From: Candidatus Poribacteria bacterium
GTDB taxonomy: Bacteria > Poribacteria > WGA-4E > WGA-3G
Length of the DNA stretch: 34,412 nucleotides
Direction: 5' to 3'
Assembly (NCBI GenBank): GCA_022394775.1
Contig: JAGFCB010000014.1
Coordinates: 71,715 to 106,126 of the forward strand
Positions 23,013 through 30,191 of this stretch are shown here, in pieces. Positions within the stretch are counted from its first letter, which is position 1; each line of letters starts with the position of its first letter. A program made the position numbers and the translations under genes. The notes below the pieces were generated by a model, which worked only from the letters and a program-made list of their open reading frames with translations, had not been told where the DNA came from and made no database searches.

Positions 23013-23041
23013 TTGACTTGCGCCCCAATTTATGCTACAAT
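23013..23041 (+). promoter_or_regulatory. Promoter for hsdM
   Basis: TTGACT (23013-23018), a 17-nt spacer and TACAAT (23036-23041), with a predicted start near 23048 and a leader of about 25 nt before hsdM. Confidence 0.7.
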
Positions 23042-23072
23042 TCTCCCAACATCACAAGCAAAGGATTCAGGC

Positions 23073-25523
23073 ATGGCAATAAAGAAATCCCAACTCTACG
23101 CGTCGCTCTGGCAAAGCTGCGACGAACTCCGCGGCGGGATGGACGCATCACAATACAAGGACTACATCCTAACGCTGCTCTTCATGAAATATGTCTCCGA
23201 CAAAGCCGAAAATGACCCCTACGCACTCATCACCGTCCCAGAAGGCGGCGGCTTCTCGGATATGGTGGCACTGATCGGGAACAGAGACATCGGCGAAAAA
23301 ATTAATGTCATCATCGGGGCATTCGCGAAGGCAAACGATCTCAACGGTGTCATTGATCAGGCGGATTTTGATGACAGTAGTAAACTCGGCAGCGGTAAAG
23401 AAAAGCAGGACAGACTCTCTAAACTCGTCGCTATCTTTAACGACCTCGACCTCAGCGCGAACCGCGCCGAAGGAGACGACCTTTTAGGCGATGCGTATGA
23501 ATACCTCATGCGACATTTCGCTACCGAATCAGGGAAAAGTAAAGGGCAGTTCTATACACCGGCTGAAGTCTCCCGCATCATGGCTAAAGTGATTGGTATC
23601 GGAACCGATACGCAACAGGATCAAACCATTTACGACCCGACGTGCGGTTCGGGTTCACTCCTACTCAGGGCAACAGACGAGGCACCGCGCGGACTTACGA
23701 TCTACGGGCAAGAAAAGGACAATGCCACCCATGCCCTTGCACGGATGAACATGATCCTCCACGATAACATCACCGCTGACCTACGCCATGGGAACACACT
23801 CGCCGCTCCTGATTTCACCGATAGCGATCGCTTGAAGACCTTCGATTTCGCTGTCGCCAATCCACCTTTCTCAGACAAAGCATGGACCAACGGACTTGTC
23901 CCCGAAAACGATCCGTACAGCCGTTTTGAGTATGGCATTCCACCTGCGAAAAATGGCGATTACGCTTTCCTGCTCCATTTCATCGTATCGCTCAAAAGCA
24001 GCGGCAAAGGCGCGATTATTCTGCCGCACGGTGTCCTTTTTCGTGGCAACAGAGAGGCGGACATCCGCACGGAACTCATCCGTCACCGCTATATCAAAGG
24101 CATTATCGGTCTGCCCGCAAACCTGTTCTACGGCACTGGAATCCCCGCCTGCATTCTCGTAATTGACAAAGAAAACGCCCACACCCGAAACGGTATCTTC
24201 ATGATTGACGCGAGCCAGGGGTTCATCAAGGATGGGAACAAGAACCGGCTCCGCGCCCAAGACATCCACAAAATCGTTGCTGTCTTCAATGAACAGAGGG
24301 AATTACCGCGCTATTCGCGTATGGTGCCGGTCTCTGAAATCGCTGACCCCGCGAACGCTTATAACCTCAACATCCCACGCTATATTGATACCAGTGAACT
24401 GGAAGATTTACACGACCTCGGCGCACACCTCAACGGCGGCATCCCTGACACTGATATTGATGCACTCAACGACTATTGGAGCGTCTTTCCGACGCTCCGC
24501 AATGCGCTATTTAAAGCGAACGGTAGACCCGGATACAGTGACCCGCTCGTGGAGACCCAACACGTAAAAACAACGATCCTCACGCATCCCGAATTCACCG
24601 CTTATCAACAGCAGGTCTCGGCAGTTTTTCACGGATGGCGCGAGGCACACGAACAACGCTTGCTTGATATTGATGTCGGCACGCCACCGAGAGAAATCAT
24701 CCGGACCTTATCGGAGGACCTACTCTCCCGTTTCAATGCGCTTCAACTCCTGGATCGGTACGATGTCTATCAGGAACTGATGGATTATTGGGACGAAGTG
24801 ATGCAGGACGATGTCTATCTCATCGCGTCGGACGGATGGGTCGAAGCTGCAAAACCTCGCGAAGTCATCCAAAGTAAACAGGTTAAGGAGACTCCCGATC
24901 TCGTCATCAAAAGGCGTAGATACAAGATGGACCTGATGCCACCGGCGTTAATCGTTGCACGCTATTTCGCCGATGAACGAGACGTTATTGAGATGTTGGC
25001 GGCAAATCAAGCGACTGCTGAGGGTGCGTTGGAGGCATATATTGAGGAACACACCGGTGAAGACGGATTGCTCGCCGATGCTGTCAACGACAGTGGCAAT
25101 ATCACTGTTAGTAGTGTCAAGGCGCGTCTCAAGGCACTTGCGCCCGATTTGACAACGCTTCATGAGACACCAGACAACGATGACGAAGGCGACGCGCTTG
25201 AACATTGTCTCTCTTTACTTGATGCAAAATCGAAAGCGGAGAAGACTGTGAAGGATGCCCAACTTGCACTCGATGAACAGGTACTGGCACACTACGTCAT
25301 GCTCACCGAAGCCGAAATCAAGACCCTCGTCGTTGAAGATAAATGGTTCGCCAGTATCCACGCGGCGATTGATGGTGAAGTCCAGCGTTTGACACAGGTA
25401 CTCACGGCACGCGTCCAAGAGTTGGAAGAACGCTACGCACAGCCGTCGCCCCACCTAGTGCAGGAGGTGGAGGTGTTTAGTGCGAAGGTAACAGCGCATT
25501 TGCAAAAGATGGGGGTTGATTGA
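23073..25523 (+). CDS. hsdM: Type I restriction-modification system methyltransferase subunit HsdM
   Basis: ATG 23073 with AAGGA upstream gives an 816-aa protein. The N-terminal HsdM helical domain (LYASLWQSCDELRGGMDASQ, split over residues 7-28) leads to the Rossmann methyltransferase core. AdoMet-binding motif I is DPTCGSGSLLLR near residue 187, and the N6-adenine motif IV is NPPF at 263-266. QFYTPAEVSRIM is the usual pre-motif helix. It methylates adenine at the site chosen by HsdS, and also forms part of the restriction complex with HsdR. It is longer than the typical 500-550 aa: residues about 540-816 form an extra helical, acidic region ending in coiled-coil-like sequence, as in some long HsdM proteins. 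Its stop overlaps the hsdS start region. Confidence 0.95.
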   Translation: MAIKKSQLYASLWQSCDELRGGMDASQYKDYILTLLFMKYVSDKAENDPYALITVPEGGGFSDMVALIGNRDIGEKINVIIGAFAKANDLNGVIDQADFDDSSKLGSGKEKQDRLSKLVAIFNDLDLSANRAEGDDLLGDAYEYLMRHFATESGKSKGQFYTPAEVSRIMAKVIGIGTDTQQDQTIYDPTCGSGSLLLRATDEAPRGLTIYGQEKDNATHALARMNMILHDNITADLRHGNTLAAPDFTDSDRLKTFDFAVANPPFSDKAWTNGLVPENDPYSRFEYGIPPAKNGDYAFLLHFIVSLKSSGKGAIILPHGVLFRGNREADIRTELIRHRYIKGIIGLPANLFYGTGIPACILVIDKENAHTRNGIFMIDASQGFIKDGNKNRLRAQDIHKIVAVFNEQRELPRYSRMVPVSEIADPANAYNLNIPRYIDTSELEDLHDLGAHLNGGIPDTDIDALNDYWSVFPTLRNALFKANGRPGYSDPLVETQHVKTTILTHPEFTAYQQQVSAVFHGWREAHEQRLLDIDVGTPPREIIRTLSEDLLSRFNALQLLDRYDVYQELMDYWDEVMQDDVYLIASDGWVEAAKPREVIQSKQVKETPDLVIKRRRYKMDLMPPALIVARYFADERDVIEMLAANQATAEGALEAYIEEHTGEDGLLADAVNDSGNITVSSVKARLKALAPDLTTLHETPDNDDEGDALEHCLSLLDAKSKAEKTVKDAQLALDEQVLAHYVMLTEAEIKTLVVEDKWFASIHAAIDGEVQRLTQVLTARVQELEERYAQPSPHLVQEVEVFSAKVTAHLQKMGVD

Positions 25524-25525
25524 GT

Positions 25526-26674
25526 ATGAGTACCATTACAAATCAATTTCCTCCTGAATGGCAGCTGATGCGAGTCGGTGATTTATTTCAAGCAACTGCG
25601 GGAGGTGATTATGATCCGTCAAGGTCTAACGATGTACAAGATGATCGCTACCCATATCCTATCTATGCAAATGGTCTTGAACAGCAGGGACTTTATGGCT
25701 TCAGCAACTACGCAGAAGCACAAGCAGGATCAATTACTGTTACTGGCAGGGGAGCCTTAGGTAATGCTTTCTACAGAGATACACCATTCGTGGCAATTGG
25801 TAGGCTTATAGTCTTAAAACCTAAGTTCTCACTTGATGCTCGATTTTTCTGTGAATATATCAATTACAGAATTGAGTTTGCGGTTGAAAGTACTGGAGTC
25901 CCTCAGTTAACAGCTCCGCAGATTTCTAACTATTTGCTACCTGTTCCACCTGAGCATGAACAGCGCGCCATCGCCGAAGTCCTGTCGGATGTGGATAGGT
26001 TGCTCAACGCGTTGGAGGCACTCATCGCTAAGAAGCGGGCAATCAAGCAAGCCACCATGCAGCAACTGCTGACCGGTAAAACGCGCTTGTCTGGATTTAG
26101 TGGGAAGTGGCAAGAAATGAGAATTGGCGATTTATTTGATGCTAAAGCGGGTGGGGATTTAGTTCAGTCAAGATACAGTGATGTACAAGATAATCGTTAT
26201 CCATATCCAATTTATGCGAATGGTCTGGAACAGCAAGGACTCTACGGTTTCAGCGACTATGCGGAAGAACCGGCTGGCTTAATCACCGTTACCGCAAGAG
26301 GAACCTTGGGACAAGCTTTCTACAGAGATACGCCATTCGTTGCAATTGGTAGGTTGTTAGTCTTGAAGCCAAAGGTTTCACTTGATGCTCGCTTTTTTTG
26401 TGAGTCCATCAATCACGGCACCCATTTTGCTGTGGAAAGTACAGGAGTTCCTCAGTTGACGGCACCTCAAATTTCTCATTATTTATTGCCTGTTCCTTCT
26501 GAATCTGAACAACACGCCATCGCCTCTGTCCTCTCTGATATGGATGCCGAGATCACCGCACTGGAGCAACGCAGAGATAAAACTATCGCCATCAAACAAG
26601 GTATGATGCAGCAACTCCTCACCGGACGCGTGCGGTTGTCTGAATCTCCGATTATCGCGGATGACACGGATTAG
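25526..26674 (+). CDS. hsdS: Type I restriction-modification specificity subunit HsdS with duplicated recognition domains
   Basis: ATG 25526 (just after the hsdM stop; a TTG at 25520 is also in frame) gives a 382-aa protein. It has two target-recognition domains, each followed by a conserved helical spacer (EQRAIAEVLSDVD, and EQHAIASVLSDMD) ending in MQQLLTGKTRLS or MQQLLTGRVRLS. The halves repeat with a period of 183 residues (549 bp). By eye about 105 of 131 TRD residues are identical, including all of RYPYPIYANGLEQQGLYGFS. In HsdS each TRD reads one half of a bipartite site, so this protein should recognise a palindromic site with a spacer. Ordinary HsdS subunits have unlike TRDs. It acts with HsdM and HsdR. 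Confidence 0.93.
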   Translation: MSTITNQFPPEWQLMRVGDLFQATAGGDYDPSRSNDVQDDRYPYPIYANGLEQQGLYGFSNYAEAQAGSITVTGRGALGNAFYRDTPFVAIGRLIVLKPKFSLDARFFCEYINYRIEFAVESTGVPQLTAPQISNYLLPVPPEHEQRAIAEVLSDVDRLLNALEALIAKKRAIKQATMQQLLTGKTRLSGFSGKWQEMRIGDLFDAKAGGDLVQSRYSDVQDNRYPYPIYANGLEQQGLYGFSDYAEEPAGLITVTARGTLGQAFYRDTPFVAIGRLLVLKPKVSLDARFFCESINHGTHFAVESTGVPQLTAPQISHYLLPVPSESEQHAIASVLSDMDAEITALEQRRDKTIAIKQGMMQQLLTGRVRLSESPIIADDTD

Positions 26675-26716
26675 GGATATTTGGTATTTGACACGGCTTT
26701 TGATTCTATAGACATA

Positions 26717-27124
26717 GCACTCCGCTGGAGTGCCAGAAGGTCCACAACTATTTCTATTCTCACTGCGAAGCAATATCACGCCTCCGGCGTGAGGAGGTGT
26801 CATCTACACGGACGTATAAACACAAACGCATAAGGCATAGAAAATGGCATTTGAAAAATCAGTCTCCTTGCTCCAGCGGAGCGATATGTGATGTTGCCAT
26901 ACATAGCACTCCGCTGGAGTGCGTGTGATTGTATGCGCGTTTTCTATAGACATATCACGCCTCTGGCGTGAGGAAGGGAAATCTCTGAACGGACATATAA
27001 CCTATAGGCGCGAAGTGTTGAAAATGGATGTCCGAAAATCGCTCTCTTTGCTCCAGCGGAGCAATATTGCTTCGCAGTGAGAATAGAAAACGGATTGCCA
27101 ACGGGCTGCACGCCAGCGGAGTGC
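26717..27124. repeat. Cluster of seven REP-like hairpins
   Basis: Short palindromes lie at 26717-26733 and 26906-26922 (GCACTCC-GCT-GGAGTGC), 26777-26791 and 26956-26970 (CACGCC-TCY-GGCGTG), and 26870-26882 and 27050-27062 (GCTCC-AGC-GGAGC). A mismatched hybrid lies at 27108-27124. Flanks are conserved (CTATAGACATA or CTATAGACATATCA before the stem, in several copies). Further copies are at 27738-27753, 27844-27858, 27892-27908, 29913-29927 and 29962-29978. They surround the Y1 transposase gene, as REP/BIME sequences do. Confidence 0.8.
26751..27089. repeat. 26-bp inverted repeat pair bracketing REP copies
   Basis: The 26 bases at 26751-26776 (beginning TTTCTATTCTCACTGCG) are the exact reverse complement of 27064-27089. 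Four REP-like palindromes lie between the arms. Confidence 0.75.
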
Positions 27125-27144
27125 TATGTACCTAAACAACTTTT

Positions 27145-27174
27145 TTGACACACAATAGGCGATGCAGATATAAT
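27145..27174 (+). promoter_or_regulatory. Promoter for the Y1 transposase gene
   Basis: TTGACA (27145-27150), an 18-nt spacer and TATAAT (27169-27174): both hexamers are at consensus, about 55 nt before the ATG. Confidence 0.75.
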
Positions 27175-27228
27175 ATAGGGAACTTACCGCAATAAATATA
27201 ACAAACCTTGGAGACCTATAAAAAAACT

Positions 27229-27708
27229 ATGGCAGATACTTATACCCAACTCTATGTACATATTGTGTTTTCTGTGAAAGGTAGACACGCACTTATCCCC
27301 AAAAAGCACAAGCAGGAGCTCCACAAATACATCACCGGCATCATCACTAACAAAAAACAAAAATTGATTCACATCAATTCAATGCCGGATCATATCCATA
27401 TCTTGATCGGAATGACACCGAATGTCACGTTGTCTGGTTTAGTAAAAGATATCAAAGTGAATTCAACGCGCTTTATCAATCAGAAGCGTTGGACGGTGGG
27501 ACAATTTTCGTGGCAAACGGGTTACGGGGCGTTCAGTTATTCACATTCTCAGATCCCCAAGATTGCTACATATATTGAAAATCAGGAAAGCCATCATTCA
27601 AGCAAGGCGTTCCAAGATGAGTATCTTGCGTTTTTGAAGCATTATGAGGTTACGTATGATTTGAAGTATGTTTTTGACTCGGTCGTAGATACCGCTTCTG
27701 AGGAATAA
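27229..27708 (+). CDS. tnpA: IS200/IS605-family Y1 (HUH) transposase
   Basis: ATG 27229 gives 159 aa, starting MADTYTQLYVHIVFSVKGR as relatives do; an upstream in-frame TTG is rejected. GGAG lies 15 nt upstream, rather far. The HUH metal-binding motif is PDHIHIL (His55, His57) and the catalytic tyrosine is Tyr115 in YIENQESHH, with FSWQTGYGAFSYSHSQ before it. The enzyme cuts and joins single-stranded DNA at hairpins near element ends. The motifs are intact, so it may be active. Dense REP-like hairpins on both sides suggest either an IS200-like element or a domesticated REP-associated transposase (RAYT). I cannot separate these without a phylogeny. No tnpB is adjacent; one lies 6.5 kb away. 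Confidence 0.92.
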   Translation: MADTYTQLYVHIVFSVKGRHALIPKKHKQELHKYITGIITNKKQKLIHINSMPDHIHILIGMTPNVTLSGLVKDIKVNSTRFINQKRWTVGQFSWQTGYGAFSYSHSQIPKIATYIENQESHHSSKAFQDEYLAFLKHYEVTYDLKYVFDSVVDTASEE

Positions 27709-27783
27709 CCTACAGCACACGATTTTTTATCCACATAGCACTCCGCTGGAGTGTAGCTGTCTTTGACATACTTTTCTATAGAT

Positions 27784-27939
27784 TAACCCAAGTTGCTACT
27801 AACAGATTTTGCGCACTTCCGAAGGAGTTTTCGTTTTTTTCCTCACCCCAGAGGGGTGATATATCTATAGAAAACGGCGTATTTAACTCTTGCACTCCAG
27901 CGGAGTGCTATGTGTATAAACAGGTGGCAACTTGCGTTA
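27784..27939 (+). mobile_element. MITE-like element, copy 1 (156 bp)
   Basis: The terminal inverted repeats are TAACCCAAGTTGCTAC (27784-27799) and GTGGCAACTTGCGTTA (27924-27939), 14 of 16 matching. The interior holds two REP hairpins (27844-27858 and 27892-27908) with flanks shared with the 26.7-27.1 kb cluster. It is non-coding. The same element recurs at 29829-30009 in the same orientation. Confidence 0.75.
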
Positions 27940-28316
27940 GATTAGTAGAGAAACCAGCCCGCGGCTATGAAGATGATACCTTTTGTATATCTACACGCCT
28001 TGAATCCTATCACCAAGAGGACATGGAAAAGTTAAAAAGTGAATTGGGAAACATCAGAGTGAATGATATTTATCAGAAACTCAAAGATGCTCGAAATAAG
28101 ACCGTTGCCCATACAGGTTCTTCATACCAAGGATATGGGGCTACTCAGAATGCTTTGTTAGAAGATGCAATATATTTAATTGAACGTGAAGATCGGTTAA
28201 AAAATTTAGTAGCAAGCATAAGATCTCTGATACATGACGTTGAGATGTCAGTAAGAAAAAAAGAAGATAAACAGCTAAACATGGATATATTCCGTATAGT
28301 CGTCAAACCCAAGTAG
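27912..28316 (+). pseudogene. HEPN-domain (AbiU2-like) protein, 5'-truncated at a MITE
   Basis: The open frame (134 aa) begins at a GTG inside the MITE; its first ten codons come from the element end. The unique part contains KLKDARNKTVAHTGSSY, where R61-x5-H67 is a HEPN RNase-type motif, in a context resembling the C-terminal part of AbiU2-like proteins (a helical core, then ARNKxxAH). HEPN toxins cleave RNA in abortive-infection and toxin-antitoxin systems. Relatives are roughly 200 aa or more, so the N-terminal portion seems to have been lost where the element sits. An internal ATG at 28023 would give only 97 aa. It is probably a remnant, though a fused or shortened product is possible. 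The motif call is moderate. Confidence 0.55.
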
Positions 28317-28356
28317 CGATTTGTTCATTTTGAATTTTGAAAGTATGTTAACCGTA

Positions 28357-28377
28357 GGGGCCAGGTTTCCTCGCCCC
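28357..28377. repeat. GGGGC hairpin repeat
   Basis: GGGGC-C-AGG-TTT-CCT-C-GCCCC forms an 8-bp stem with one C/C mismatch and a 3-nt loop. It sits 18 nt before a small gene and shares CCGTAGGGGC with the repeats near 22760-22824. Confidence 0.55.
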
Positions 28378-28394
28378 ATAAGCACCAATTTTAA

Positions 28395-28604
28395 ATGATT
28401 CAAAACGATATAGAACTCAAAACGAGTCAACAACGTATCGCCTATTTTCAAGACTTACTCTTGCAATTGCGTGTTAAAGCCTCCGCTGAAGAATTCTCAT
28501 TCGTTTCGAGTGGATACAGGGCAGAAATAGAAAAAATGCAAGAGGAAGTTCTGGAATACCTAACTCGTCATGCATCTGAAGCGATACAGGTGAAAAAGGC
28601 ATAA
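28395..28604 (+). CDS. Small conserved-looking hypothetical protein
   Basis: This 69-aa protein starts at ATG 28395 with no good ribosome-binding site. The sequence is helical and charged (IELKTSQQRIAYFQDLLLQL, then GYRAEIEKMQEEVLEYLTRH). It resembles a widespread family of about 65-80-aa bacterial proteins of unknown role, often found near toxin-antitoxin or defence genes. It lies 25 nt before the DUF4062 gene and could be co-transcribed with it. I assign no function. Confidence 0.65.
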   Translation: MIQNDIELKTSQQRIAYFQDLLLQLRVKASAEEFSFVSSGYRAEIEKMQEEVLEYLTRHASEAIQVKKA

Positions 28605-28629
28605 GCACCAGCAGTGTAACAGGTGAACA

Positions 28630-29712
28630 ATGAATCGTGTCCGTATTTTCATCAGCAGCGTACAAAGAGAATTCGCACAAGAACGCGAGGCACTACGCGA
28701 CTATCTGCGCGGCGACCCCTTGATGCGGCGGTTCTTTGATGTATTCCTGTTTGAGGATGTGCCAGCATCAGATCGTCGTCCCGATTCGCTGTATCTGGAC
28801 GAAGTTGATCAGTCCGACATCTACGTAGGATTGTTCGGCGACGACTACGGATCGGAGGATCCAGACGGTATATCGCCGACAGAACGAGAGTTTGATCAGG
28901 CAACCGCCTCCGGTGTCCACAAATGTGCCCATTTCCACGGAACAGAGGTTGCCAAACCGATTCCGTCCTACCAAGTCTACAAAGGCACTGCGTTTCAACT
29001 CGTCGACCATGCAGTCGATTTTGTACTCAGCAAGATTGCCCTGTCGGTAGGAACACGAGCAGAGAGTACGCAAGCACCTGTTAGCTATGAGATTCCAAAA
29101 GAAGTCGTGAGGGAAGCGATCGTCAACGCCGTAGCGCATCGGGATTATACGAGTAACGCCAGCGTCCAAGTGATGCTGTTCTCGGATCGGCTTGAGGTCT
29201 TGAATCCCGGCAGACTGCCACCCGCCTTGACGCTGGAGCAACTGCGAGAGACGCATCCATCGGTGCCCGCCAACCGGTTGCTTGCTCGATCTTTGTACCT
29301 CGCTCAATACATTGAAGAGATGGGGACAGGGACGTTAGACATGATCCGCCGATGCAAGGATGCTGGTTTACTCGAACCCGAATTCACCGACAGCGGTGGA
29401 TTCAAGACAACCATTTGGCGTGCTAAACCGCCAGAGCGGATTGAGGTGCAGCCAGAGTCACTCCCTGGAGACCTGAAGGTGCGGGTGCTAAACTTGCTTA
29501 TCCATGGACCAATGTCGAGATCCGAATTGTCCAACCAATTAGGACATAAGAGGGCATCCGGTCAACTCTATAACGTTGTGCGAGACCTTCTGACTGATCA
29601 GATGATCGAATACACGCTACCGGAGAAACCCAGAAGTCCACAGCAGCAGTATCGGTTGACAGACAAAGGAAGAACCGAACTCGCGAATCTGAAATCAGGA
29701 AATGCAGTATAA
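28630..29712 (+). CDS. DUF4062 / AlbA-type ATP-binding regulator, apparently internally deleted
   Basis: This 360-aa protein starts at ATG 28630 (AGGTG upstream). Residues 1-95 are DUF4062 (VRIFISSVQREFAQEREAL, then SDIYVGLFGDDYG, ISPTEREFDQA). Residues 98-140 resemble the end of a Schlafen/AlbA_2 domain (CAHFHGTEVAKPIPSYQVYKG). From about 155 to 255 is the RecG-like HATPase part (VVREAIVNAVAHRDY, SDRLEVLNPGRLPP, YIEEMGTGTLDMI). A C-terminal winged helix ends the chain (MSRSELSNQLGH). Complete relatives keep the whole AlbA_2 domain between these pieces and are roughly 500-550 aa. Here DUF4062 jumps straight into the AlbA_2 tail, in frame, at residue 96-98, so about 150-200 residues seem to be missing. 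Such proteins occur in defence islands; the precise role is unknown and the product may be inactive. Confidence 0.8.
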   Translation: MNRVRIFISSVQREFAQEREALRDYLRGDPLMRRFFDVFLFEDVPASDRRPDSLYLDEVDQSDIYVGLFGDDYGSEDPDGISPTEREFDQATASGVHKCAHFHGTEVAKPIPSYQVYKGTAFQLVDHAVDFVLSKIALSVGTRAESTQAPVSYEIPKEVVREAIVNAVAHRDYTSNASVQVMLFSDRLEVLNPGRLPPALTLEQLRETHPSVPANRLLARSLYLAQYIEEMGTGTLDMIRRCKDAGLLEPEFTDSGGFKTTIWRAKPPERIEVQPESLPGDLKVRVLNLLIHGPMSRSELSNQLGHKRASGQLYNVVRDLLTDQMIEYTLPEKPRSPQQQYRLTDKGRTELANLKSGNAV

Positions 29713-29828
29713 GATGCAGTATAAGATGCAGCCCAAGTTTCTATACACCAAAAGGCGCAGCCTTGCATAGTAGTAGGCACGCTCAGCGTCCCGTAACATC
29801 TTTTGCTTGGAAGTCCTTTATAGGAAAA

Positions 29829-30009
29829 TAACCCGAGTTGCTACTAACAGATTTTAGTGTTTTTGCTTGGGTATTTCTGCGTATTTCAACACGGTTTTTC
29901 AACTACTTTCCCCACCCCAGAGGGGTGATATATCTATAGAAAACGGCGTATTTAACCTCTTGCACTCCAGCGGAGTGCTATGTGTATAAATAGGTAGCAA
30001 CTTGTGTTA
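29829..30009 (+). mobile_element. MITE-like element, copy 2 (181 bp)
   Basis: The ends are TAACCCGAGTTGCTAC (29829-29844) and GTAGCAACTTGTGTTA (29994-30009). The right ~100 bp, including both REP hairpins (29913-29927 and 29962-29978), is almost identical to copy 1. The left interior differs and is about 25 bp longer. Confidence 0.75.
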
Positions 30010-30044
30010 AAATAAGAAAATACTTGCTCACTTTTTTCGGCGAC

Positions 30045-30060
30045 GGGCAATGAATTGCCC
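30045..30060. repeat. GGGCAAT hairpin
   Basis: GGGCAAT (30045-30051) and ATTGCCC (30054-30060) form a perfect 7-bp inverted repeat with a 2-nt centre. No T-run follows, so it is not a standard terminator. Confidence 0.55.
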
Positions 30061-30088
30061 TACTACAAACGCACCTCTGGTAAAGACT

Positions 30089-30114
30089 AAGTGTATAAGT
30101 AATTCCAAAATCTA
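30089..30114. repeat. 26-bp dispersed repeat, copy 2
   Basis: It matches 12034-12059 with one mismatch (C for T after GTAATTC), in the same orientation, ending 78 bp before hsdR. Confidence 0.65.
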
Positions 30115-30191
30115 ATATAACTCAGGATTTTTAACTGAAAACTGAAAGATTTTTCGTAGAAAAATCGTACTGATAACTGACAACCACTATC

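Larger units (their letters stand above)
22504..23072. other. Hairpin-repeat array upstream of hsdM
   Basis: About 430 bp of nested and tandem hairpin repeats (itemised separately) precede the hsdM promoter. Two direct copies of CCCGTAGGGGCGG (22760-22772 and 22812-22824) also lie here. No gene is seen; the open frame on the minus strand (22676-22921) only translates the repeats. Confidence 0.7.
29713..30191. other. Intergenic region upstream of hsdR, mostly mobile repeats
   Basis: The region holds a short tandem (GATGCAGTATAA twice, near 29701-29730), an ACGCT-C-AGCGT palindrome near 29778-29788, MITE copy 2 (29829-30009), a GGGCAAT/ATTGCCC hairpin (30045-30060) and the second 26-bp dispersed repeat (30089-30114). 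No gene or clear hsdR promoter is seen. Confidence 0.6.

Noticed and set aside
26700..27130. Possible CRISPR array
   Set aside because: Repeats are short palindromes of several types, in both orientations and with irregular spacing; there are no cas genes. REP-like hairpins fit better.
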